Source: JBHIBA01 sp046758845 (GTDB taxonomy: Bacteria > UBA8248 > JACPRG01 > G963555815). From it: a stretch of DNA of 12,407 bases. Shown piece after piece: positions 7,213-12,407 of the stretch. Each line of letters begins with the position of its first letter. Position 1 is the stretch's first letter. A model generated the notes under the pieces. The model did not search any database and was not told the DNA's origin. It saw only the letters and a program-made list of their open reading frames with translations. The stretch spans positions 1-12,407 of the forward strand of contig JBHIBA010000124.1 of assembly GCA_046758845.1 (NCBI GenBank). Direction: 5' to 3'. Both the position numbers and the translations under genes were made by a program.

Positions 7213-7239
7213 GTGAACAGGTTCAGAAGCATATGGGAC
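7213..7239. repeat. Right arm of the 27-bp perfect inverted repeat
   Basis: This is the exact reverse complement of 1-27. It contains the same dyad on the other strand (TGAACAGGTTCA, 7215-7226). It lies 78 bases downstream of the amidohydrolase gene and about 630 bases upstream of the second M20 gene. A degenerate relative, CATATG followed by TGAACC (7691-7705), is just upstream of the promoter candidate for the second operon. Confidence 0.8.
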
Positions 7240-7289
7240 GTTCCCTCCGCAATAAGAGAAAATCCCAGGGGGACCTTTTTGTAAACCGG

Positions 7290-7315
7290 CCCCCCTGGCC
7301 CCCCCGGAAAACTTT
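7290..7315 (+). repeat. Repeat module Z, copy 2
   Basis: These bases match 1758-1783 at 25 of 26 positions in the same orientation. CCAGGGGG at 7265-7272 can also pair with its CCCCCTGG (7291-7298), forming a further hairpin that spans a T-run at 7276-7280. Confidence 0.75.
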
Positions 7316-7321
7316 CTTCTC

Positions 7322-7359
7322 GCGAAAGAGTGCGGCCCTGCAGGGCCGCACTCTTTCGC
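7322..7359. repeat. 38-bp perfect palindrome
   Basis: The two 19-base halves (7322-7340 and 7341-7359) are exact reverse complements with no loop; the centre is CCTGCAGG. It can form a cruciform in DNA or a long hairpin in RNA, and may act as a two-way transcription barrier between the amidohydrolase operon and the second M20 operon. It follows module Z by six bases, in the place taken by the 1788-1824 hairpin in the other gap, but the arm sequences are unrelated. Confidence 0.9.
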
Positions 7360-7383
7360 CTAGAACTGGCCCATTGGCCAAAT

Positions 7384-7406
7384 CCACACCCAACCCCAAG
7401 CAGGCC
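7384..7406 (-). repeat. Repeat module Y, copy 2 (inverted)
   Basis: This is the reverse complement of module Y at 1821-1842 with one extra G/C base. It lies between the 38-bp palindrome and the small palindromic element at 7422-7476. Confidence 0.65.
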
Positions 7407-7421
7407 CGGCCACGCACTGCC

Positions 7422-7476
7422 GGTAGGGCGGGCTTCCAGCCCGCCTTCCGCTGGCGGCCAAGATGGCCCTCCTACC
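7422..7476. repeat. 55-bp palindromic element bounded by GGTAGG and CCTACC
   Basis: The terminal GGTAGG (7422-7427) and CCTACC (7471-7476) are complementary. Inside are two further hairpins: GGCGGGCT (7427-7434) with AGCCCGCC (7438-7445), and GGCCA (7456-7460) with TGGCC (7464-7468). The fold would be a three-way junction, typical of small dispersed palindromic repeats. It sits between modules Y and X; the other gap has nothing like it, so it looks like a later insertion. Confidence 0.65.
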
Positions 7477-7480
7477 AGGT

Positions 7481-7635
7481 GCGGGGGGGCGGACGCACCG
7501 CGTCAAGTTTCCGCACTTGCGTGCCTGCTGAATCACCTATCGGAAGGTGTGCGCCAGAGATGCCCGGTTTGAGCCTACGCGCCTCCAACCGCACTGCGGC
7601 CGGCACGCCAGTGCCCAAAAAGAGCCCCCCGCAAA
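7481..7635 (-). repeat. Dispersed repeat module X, copy 2 (inverted)
   Basis: About 155 bases match the reverse complement of 1611-1764 at roughly three quarters of positions. Similarity fades at the GCAAA (7631-7635) end. On the + strand the copy reads the short peptide frame described for copy 1, ending GVRQRCPV and a stop at 7570-7572. It contains no complete gene. Confidence 0.7.
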
Positions 7636-7716
7636 GAAGTCTCCTCTCAAATCTCCCTCGCGCCAGTGGGCGGGTTCACCGTCCGCGTCTCATATGTCTT
7701 GAACCACTACACCGCG

Positions 7717-7745
7717 TTGACACAGCAGCGCGCTTTGGATAACGT
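7717..7745 (+). promoter_or_regulatory. Promoter candidate for the second M20-ABC operon
   Basis: A perfect TTGACA -35 box (7717-7722) is followed after 17 bases by TAACGT (7740-7745), which keeps T, A and the final T of the -10 consensus. Transcription would begin near 7752, giving a leader of about 118 bases before the ATG at 7870. It is the best-placed promoter in this gap because it lies downstream of all the repeats. A degenerate copy of the 27-bp repeat motif (7691-7705) ends 11 bases upstream of the -35 box and could be a control site. Confidence 0.45.
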
Positions 7746-7829
7746 GCCCCCATCGAATCTGCCGAAGGGAGCGATAACCTGAGCGACGCCGCACGGGTGC
7801 GAACGGGGCCGGCTCCGGGAAGCAGCGCC

Positions 7830-7864
7830 GGCGGCTCCTTCAGGAAGCCGCCCGGGAGCGGAGG
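7830..7864 (+). promoter_or_regulatory. Leader hairpin and ribosome binding site of the second M20 gene
   Basis: GGCGGCT (7830-7836) pairs with AGCCGCC (7846-7852) across a 9-base loop. The ribosome binding site GGAGG (7860-7864) follows 7 bases later, five bases before the ATG. The strong GGAGG fixes the start at 7870. The hairpin leaves that site free, so there is no direct sign of translational control. Confidence 0.45.
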
Positions 7865-7869
7865 GTTCG

Positions 7870-9069
7870 ATGTCGACGGCGGGGTTGAAGGCGAGGGTAT
7901 GGCAGGCCATTGACGACGGGCGCGAACAGGCCGTCGAGCTCCTGAGAGAGTTGGTTCGCATACCGAGTTTCAATCCCCCGGGCGACGAAAAGGAAGTGGC
8001 AGACCTGTGCGCCCGTCACATGAAGGACCTCGGGATGGAGGTGGAGCAGATCGAGCCCTTCCCCAAACGCGTGAGCAACGTGGGGCGGCTGCGGGGCGCC
8101 GAGGGACGCCCCGTCCTCCTGTTCGACTCCCACCTGGACTCCTTTCCCCCGGGCGACCCCGCGACGTGGCAGTTTCCCCCTTTCGAGGCGCGGGTGCACG
8201 ACGGGAAGGTCTGGGGACCCGGCTCGAAGAACATGAAAATGGGGGTCGCCTCCGTCCTGTTCGCCCTTCGGGTCATGAGGGAACTGGGCATCCAACTTCG
8301 GGGGGACGTCCTCGTGAGCCAAACGGCCGACGAGATTCTGATGGGCTACAAGGGCCTGGGGGAGGTCGTCCGCCGGGGCATGCTGAAGGCGGACTACGGG
8401 GTCTACACCGAGAGCGATCCCCCCATCAAGATCGAGATCGCCCACCGGGGGCTCGTATGGGTGGCGGTGAAGGTCCGGGGGCGGACCGCCCACACCTCCC
8501 GGAAGTGGAAGGGGCTGAATGCCATCCTGAAGGCGGCCGACGTGGTGAAGGCCCTGGAGACGATGGAATTCACCCGCTGGGAACCCCACCCTTATATCCA
8601 GGGGCCTCCGATCATCAGCGCGAACCGGATCGAGGCCGGGGTCCACGGCAGCATGGTCCCCGAGCTCTGCACCATCCAGTGCGACGTCCGGACGCTGCCT
8701 CCCCAGACCACCCAAACGGTGGTGGAGGACATCCGTAGGCTCCTCGATGGCTTCAAGGCCCGGGACCCCGACTTCAGCGCCGAGGTGGAGGTCCGCCTCG
8801 AGGCCGAGCCTTCTTCCATCAGCGCGGAGGAGCCCATCGTCCAGGCCCTCCAGGAGGCCATCCGGGAGGCCACCGGGGTGGAGATGGGGGTCGGGGGAGT
8901 CGGCTCGACGAGCGACGCCCGCTGGCTACGCCTCAAGGCGGGCGTTCCGACGGCCAAGTTCACATTCGCCTCTACTGTCAGCGGCGAGGCGAACGAATAC
9001 CAGGACATCGAAGACTACGTGAAAACCGTTAAGGTCTACGCGACGCTCATCCTGAACCTGCTGAGTTGA
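7870..9069 (+). CDS. M20-family metallohydrolase, paralogue 2, with further loss of a metal-binding His
   Basis: This 399-residue protein has the same architecture as the 2149-3339 product; about half of the residues agree, and the LVRIPSFNPPG and MEVEQIEP stretches are identical. His88 and Asp90 (SHLD), Glu155 (general base), Glu181 and His208 are kept. Asn121 replaces the bridging Asp (GPGSKNMK) and Ile156 replaces the second Glu of DEE, as in paralogue 1. In addition, the C-terminal metal His is Tyr377 (NEYQDIEDY, where paralogue 1 has NEHESIEDY). It is the first gene of an operon with the ABC permease (74-base gap) and ATPase, which suggests it acts on the imported compound or its product. 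Catalysis is uncertain: it may bind one metal, use other ligands, or be a non-catalytic partner of paralogue 1. Confidence 0.88.
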   Translation: MSTAGLKARVWQAIDDGREQAVELLRELVRIPSFNPPGDEKEVADLCARHMKDLGMEVEQIEPFPKRVSNVGRLRGAEGRPVLLFDSHLDSFPPGDPATWQFPPFEARVHDGKVWGPGSKNMKMGVASVLFALRVMRELGIQLRGDVLVSQTADEILMGYKGLGEVVRRGMLKADYGVYTESDPPIKIEIAHRGLVWVAVKVRGRTAHTSRKWKGLNAILKAADVVKALETMEFTRWEPHPYIQGPPIISANRIEAGVHGSMVPELCTIQCDVRTLPPQTTQTVVEDIRRLLDGFKARDPDFSAEVEVRLEAEPSSISAEEPIVQALQEAIREATGVEMGVGGVGSTSDARWLRLKAGVPTAKFTFASTVSGEANEYQDIEDYVKTVKVYATLILNLLS

Positions 9070-9143
9070 AGGGCCGCGGGGCGATAAGGCGAGACCCCAC
9101 CCGGGAGATTTCTGCGCCCATGGGGGTATTCGGAGCAGGGGGT

Positions 9144-10019
9144 ATGACACATAGCCTAGACGTGCGGACCGCCCCGAAGAGGGCCGCGGACCTCGAGGAG
9201 GACTTTACGCGCCTGCGGGAAGGCGCCCGCTCCACGTGGAAGTCCTGGAGGATTCTCTATCCCCTCTTGGCGGTCGCCGCCGGCGTCATCTTGTGGTACG
9301 CCCTCATCTACTTCCTGGATATGCCCAATTACATCCTTCCCCCTCCGGAGCGCATTCTGGTCGAGATCTTCCAGCAATATCACCTGATGCTGAGGCACGG
9401 TTGGGTGACCATGTACGAAGCGGTGGCGGGCTTCCTCCTGGGAGTGGCGATTGGCGTGCCGTGCGCTTTGCTCATCGTGTGGTCCGAGCCGCTGGGCCGC
9501 GCCCTGATGCCGCTGCTGATCTTCTCCCAAACCATGCCCAAGGTGGCCATTGCCCCGCTCTTCCTGCTCTGGTTCGGCTTTGGGATCCTGCCGAAGATCA
9601 TCGTGGCCTTCCTTATCTGCTTCTTTCCGATTGTCATCTCGATGGCCACGGGTCTGCAGTCCGTGGAGAGGGAGATGGTGGAGCTGGTCCGATCGATGTC
9701 GGCGACAAATTTCCAGGTTTTCCTCAAGGCGCGGGTCCCCACCTCTCTTCCCTATCTGTTCAGCGGGCTCAAGGTCTCCATCACCCTCTCGGTCATCGGC
9801 GCCATCGTGGGAGAGTTCGTAGGTTCCAACGAGGGTTTGGGCTACCTGGTCCTGGTCGCCAACGGAAACGTCGATACGGCTCTGTTGTTCGCAATCCTCA
9901 TCGTTCTCGCCTGTATCGGGTTCATCCTGTACGGGATCATTCCCTTCCTCGAGCGGCTGTTCATCCCCTGGCACGCCGGCGTGAAGGCCCACGAGAGGCA
10001 GCCCGAGTACACCTACTAA
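9144..10019 (+). CDS. ABC transporter permease (SsuC/ThiX/TauC type, BPD_transp_1)
   Basis: This 291-residue inner-membrane protein is of the nitrate/sulfonate/taurine/thiamine-precursor importer class. After a charged N-terminal tail, hydrophobic spans lie at about 37-58, 92-113, 120-145, 150-170, 211-227 and 246-267. The coupling-helix (EAA-like) segment is at about 180-210, with ELVRSMSATNFQVFLKARVP, followed by GLKVSITLSVIGAIVGE. The start at 9144 is preferred because GGAG (9132-9135) is 8 bases upstream; ATG 9120 is in frame and has GGGAG 12 bases away. It should pair with the ATPase at 10059 and the binding protein at 11089. Confidence 0.9.
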   Translation: MTHSLDVRTAPKRAADLEEDFTRLREGARSTWKSWRILYPLLAVAAGVILWYALIYFLDMPNYILPPPERILVEIFQQYHLMLRHGWVTMYEAVAGFLLGVAIGVPCALLIVWSEPLGRALMPLLIFSQTMPKVAIAPLFLLWFGFGILPKIIVAFLICFFPIVISMATGLQSVEREMVELVRSMSATNFQVFLKARVPTSLPYLFSGLKVSITLSVIGAIVGEFVGSNEGLGYLVLVANGNVDTALLFAILIVLACIGFILYGIIPFLERLFIPWHAGVKAHERQPEYTY

Positions 10020-10058
10020 GACCTTCGCGGGGGCCGCCCGGGAGAAGGAACCAGGGCG

Positions 10059-10829
10059 ATGAATAACGTCATCGAGATTCAAGGCCTTCGCAAGATCTAT
10101 GCCTCCAACGGGGACCTCATCCACGCGCTGGAGGGCGTTGACCTGCACGTGCGGGAGGGGGAATTCGTCTCCATCGTGGGACCGAGCGGCTGCGGCAAAA
10201 GCACGCTTTTGAAAATCGTGGCGGGCCTGTATCCCCCGACCCGAGGACGCGTTTCCGTCAACGGAAAGCTCGTCCAAGGCCCCCACGCCGACATCGGCAT
10301 CGTCTTCCAGAACCCCGTGCTCATGAGCTGGCGCACGGTGTTAAAGAACATCCTGCTTCAGGCCGAGGTCCGGGGCCTCGACCGGGACGTCTACCGCAAG
10401 CGTGCGGTAGAGCTTCTGGATCTCGTCGGAATCCAGGGGTTTGAGAACCGGTTTCCCTACCAACTCTCGGGCGGGATGCAACAGCGGGTGGCCATCTGCC
10501 GGGCCCTGGTGCATGACCCGACGCTCCTGTTGATGGACGAGCCCTTCGGCGCCCTGGACGCCCTGACCCGGGAGCAGATGAACCTTGAGCTGACGCGCAT
10601 CTGGAGCAAGAGCGGGAAAACCGTCCTGTTCATCACCCACAGCATCCCCGAGGCGGTTTTCCTCTCCGACCGGGTGATCGTCTTCTCCGAGAGACCGGGT
10701 CGCGTCCTCGCCGACCTCCCAATTGGCTTCGGACGACCCCGCGGGCTCAAGACGATGGAGGCCCCGGAGTTCTCCAGAATGGTCGGCCGCATCCGGGAAT
10801 ACATGCAGGCGAGCGGGGGAATCGACTGA
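10059..10829 (+). CDS. ABC transporter ATPase (SsuB/TauB/NrtD type)
   Basis: This 256-residue cytoplasmic subunit energises import through the neighbouring permease. All nucleotide-binding elements are intact: Walker A GPSGCGKST (41-49), Q-loop Gln84 (FQNP), signature LSGGMQQR (136-143), Walker B LLLMDEPFG (156-164), D-loop ALD (165-167) and switch His194. The length is typical of the nitrate/sulfonate/taurine importer class. AAGGA (10045-10049) lies 9 bases before the ATG, and the gene begins 39 bases after the permease stop, so it is in the same operon. The C-terminal region (FSERPGRVLADLPI onward) is standard for this class. Confidence 0.94.
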   Translation: MNNVIEIQGLRKIYASNGDLIHALEGVDLHVREGEFVSIVGPSGCGKSTLLKIVAGLYPPTRGRVSVNGKLVQGPHADIGIVFQNPVLMSWRTVLKNILLQAEVRGLDRDVYRKRAVELLDLVGIQGFENRFPYQLSGGMQQRVAICRALVHDPTLLLMDEPFGALDALTREQMNLELTRIWSKSGKTVLFITHSIPEAVFLSDRVIVFSERPGRVLADLPIGFGRPRGLKTMEAPEFSRMVGRIREYMQASGGID

Positions 10830-11088
10830 ACCCGAAGGGAGGCCTGAAACGCCTTCCCGAACAGGGATGAGAGGGTGTCGGCATCCCTCCCCGCTCAGGC
10901 ATGCGGAGAGGCCGAATCCCCCGCCGTTGCGGTCTTCCGCTCCGCCCGTCCCTTCCCGAACGGCAGAAACCCTACGCCCCCCGCTTCACGGGGCAACATC
11001 CTCTCTTTCGATAGCCAACAAAAACGCCGGTCGGGCCAGCTAAAAGAGCAAGGTCGCCGTGCCCGACCGACGCTTCCGTCCTCGACCC
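10830..11088. other. Convergent intergenic region between the ATPase and binding-protein genes
   Basis: The two flanking genes end facing each other. A hairpin, AGGGATG (10863-10869) with CATCCCT (10882-10888), lies 33 bases after the ATPase stop without a T-run and may mark the end of the + strand transcript. The minus-strand terminator candidate is listed separately. CCTTCCCGAAC occurs twice (from 10852 and from 10952). Nothing else is seen. Confidence 0.5.
11020..11069 (-). terminator. Intrinsic terminator candidate for the binding-protein gene
   Basis: On the minus strand, 20 bases after the stop, CGGTCGGGC (11069-11061) pairs perfectly with GCCCGACCG (11036-11028) across a 24-base loop, and a run of five T follows at 11024-11020. 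The 9-bp GC-rich stem with a T-run fits an intrinsic terminator. The long loop lowers confidence. Confidence 0.5.
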
Positions 11089-12093
11089 TTAACTCCCCTG
11101 GACAAAATCGTTGGTGAAGTACCGCCCGATCGGGCTCTTGCTCTTGATCAGCCCGGTCTGATAGAGGTTATCCACCGTGTCCTGCCAGTCCTTGGGCGAC
11201 ATCCAGCCGAGGGGCTTTCCCTGGGTGTTCTTCGTGTGCAGGATCTGCATCATGTTTTCGAGAGTCTTGGTCTGCGTCGACCGCTTTCCCTTCTGCATCC
11301 GGGGCATCAGGCTGTCGATGGACTCCTTGATGTGCGTACGGGCGTACTCCCAGGACCGAGCCGTGGCCCGCACGAAACGGCGGACCAGGTCAGGCTGGTT
11401 TGCGAGGGTGTCGACATGAGTGATCAGCCCGTTGCTCAGCGTATTCATGCCCCAGTCGTAGTACTTGACCACTTCCACCTCCACCCCGAACTCCTCGAGC
11501 TTCGGCTTATTGTCCATCCAGTACCCCAGCATCGCGTCCACCTTCCCTCCCAGAACCAAGGGATGGAAGGGCGGGTTGGTGTTGAACACCTCTACCTTGG
11601 AAGGATCGATCCCGTTCCGCTTCAGCAAAGAGGGGAACAGGATGGTGAAGGAGGCTCGAGCCGAGCCGGCGACCTTTTTGCCGATGAGGTCCTTGGGCCC
11701 CCGGATCCCTTTGCCCTTGATGGAGAGAACGGCCATGGGGTTTTGCTGATAGTGGAGCCAGAAGATCTTGATCGGAAACCCCTTCTCGATGGACTTGATC
11801 ACGACCCCGGCGTCGGAGATCCCGAACGCGTCCTTCTTTTGCGCCACGAGCTTGGCCGACAGGGACGAGCCCCTTCCTTCCTGGATGGCGAGGTCGATCC
11901 CCTCCGCCTTGTAAAACCCCTTGTCCAATCCCATGTAGAAGGGGGAGAAGATCGCCTGGACGAGCCAGCTCAGACGGAAGCTGACCTTCTCGGCCGCCCT
12001 GGCGGAGGGGACCGATACGGCAAGGAGTAGAGCCAATACTGCTATCCCGACAATCATCATTTTCGCCCCAAAGCGTTTTCTATGGATCCGCAT
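11089..12093 (-). CDS. ABC transporter substrate-binding protein, NMT1/THI5-like (SsuA/ThiY superfamily)
   Basis: This 334-residue exported protein has a clear signal peptide: basic MRIHRKRFGAK, a hydrophobic core at 12-28, and a likely cleavage after SARA (33/34). The mature part begins with the family pattern LSWLVQAIFSPFYMGLDKGF (41-60), followed by YKAEGIDLAIQEG, GPKDLIGKKVAGS (132-144), a central VDAMLGYWMDN (185-195) and a helical C-terminal part. NMT1-domain proteins bind aminopyrimidines, sulfonates, nitrate-like anions or other small polar compounds; residues alone do not tell which. GGGAGGAG (12108-12101) is an excellent ribosome binding site 7 bases before the ATG. It is the only binding protein in the window and probably serves the convergent permease and ATPase, although it is transcribed separately. 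Confidence 0.92.
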   Translation of the reverse strand: MRIHRKRFGAKMMIVGIAVLALLLAVSVPSARAAEKVSFRLSWLVQAIFSPFYMGLDKGFYKAEGIDLAIQEGRGSSLSAKLVAQKKDAFGISDAGVVIKSIEKGFPIKIFWLHYQQNPMAVLSIKGKGIRGPKDLIGKKVAGSARASFTILFPSLLKRNGIDPSKVEVFNTNPPFHPLVLGGKVDAMLGYWMDNKPKLEEFGVEVEVVKYYDWGMNTLSNGLITHVDTLANQPDLVRRFVRATARSWEYARTHIKESIDSLMPRMQKGKRSTQTKTLENMMQILHTKNTQGKPLGWMSPKDWQDTVDNLYQTGLIKSKSPIGRYFTNDFVQGS

Positions 12094-12255
12094 GATTTTC
12101 CTCCTCCCGCCAACCCGCTTGGGTTTACAGGGTTCCGATGCGGGCGAAAGGTCGCGCCCGCTCCCCTAAGAATCGTGATTCGGAAAGCCCTCCGCAGTTG
12201 AAAGCCTTCCCACGCCCAACGTTAAAGCTCCATCACGAGACAAAAGATCGAAACG
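12094..12255 (-). promoter_or_regulatory. Long structured 5' leader of the binding-protein gene
   Basis: If transcription starts from the -10 box at 12261-12256, the leader is about 155 bases. On the minus strand it contains a stem of about eight pairs formed by GGAAGGCT and GGGCTTTCC (around 12213-12185), a short GAATC/GATTC dyad (around 12183-12170), and a 7-bp hairpin GCGGGCG/CGCCCGC (12161-12140), before the ribosome binding site. It was compared from memory with TPP, guanidine, purine and molybdenum-cofactor riboswitch cores and no match was recognised. Confidence 0.35.
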
Positions 12256-12284
12256 ATTATACCGTCAGTTGCCAGCCGCCCGAA
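12256..12284 (-). promoter_or_regulatory. Promoter candidate for the binding-protein gene
   Basis: A perfect TATAAT -10 box lies on the minus strand at 12261-12256, in sequence otherwise rich in G and C. The hexamer 17 bases upstream is TTCGGG (12284-12279), a poor -35 box, so an activator may be needed or another sigma factor used. No open reading frame is obvious between 12094 and the window end. Confidence 0.45.
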
Positions 12285-12407
12285 GTCGGCCGCTTGGGCG
12301 ACTCCCCTCATGCGCCCAACGGAGGTCGGGCCGCCCCCCGCCCCCCGACCCTAGTACCGAGCGTGTCCCCAGAACTTGCGGGGCATCCCCATGAAGGGTC
12401 TCGCGCC

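Noticed and set aside
9156..10286. 376-codon minus-strand open frame
   Set aside because: It is antisense to the permease and ATPase genes; its acidic, His-rich translation has no recognisable fold.
11059..12030. 323-codon + strand open frame
   Set aside because: It is antisense to the binding-protein gene, which has a signal peptide, an excellent ribosome binding site and family motifs.
12094..12255. Known riboswitch upstream of the binding-protein gene
   Set aside because: The conserved cores of TPP, guanidine, purine and molybdenum-cofactor riboswitches, as remembered, are not seen.

Overview
The window is GC-rich bacterial DNA with GTG and TTG starts, ordinary Shine-Dalgarno sites and palindromic intergenic repeats. 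No ribosomal or housekeeping gene is present, so the source can only be guessed. The mix of an NMT1/THI5-type ABC importer, M20 hydrolases and a molybdenum hydroxylase subunit is the kind of content seen in uncultured soil or subsurface lineages (Rokubacteria, NC10, Deltaproteobacteria-like). That placement is weak inference.

Layout. Positions 1-410 are non-coding and begin with one arm of a 27-bp inverted repeat. Positions 411-1540 carry a split thiamine-diphosphate (ThDP) decarboxylase: two overlapping genes that resemble the alpha and beta subunits of sulfopyruvate/phosphonopyruvate decarboxylase. Positions 1541-2148 are a repeat-rich gap. A first M20 metallohydrolase (2149-3339), a xanthine-dehydrogenase-type molybdopterin subunit (3501-5807) and a cytosine-deaminase-like amidohydrolase (5848-7134) follow on the + strand. 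Positions 7135-7869 are a second repeat-rich gap. It holds the other arm of the 27-bp repeat, inverted copies of modules from the first gap, a 38-bp perfect palindrome and a promoter candidate. A second operon (7870-10829) has a paralogous M20 hydrolase, an ABC permease and an ABC ATPase. The matching periplasmic binding protein (11089-12093) is on the opposite strand, convergent with that operon and with its own promoter and terminator candidates.

How the genes may work together (inference). The binding protein, permease and ATPase import a small polar compound; NMT1-family importers carry aminopyrimidines, sulfonates and similar molecules. The molybdenum subunit could hydroxylate an N-heterocycle, the amidohydrolase and the two M20 enzymes could act on C-N bonds, and the ThDP enzyme could decarboxylate a resulting 2-oxo acid. 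No characterised pathway with this exact gene set is recognised.

The most striking observation is that all three metallohydrolases depart from their family active sites. Both M20 proteins have Asn for the bridging-metal Asp and Leu or Ile for a metal-binding Glu. The second M20 also has Tyr for the C-terminal metal His. The amidohydrolase appears to lack a metal His and the catalytic Glu of cytosine deaminase. The molybdenum subunit has no FAD or iron-sulfur partner in the window.
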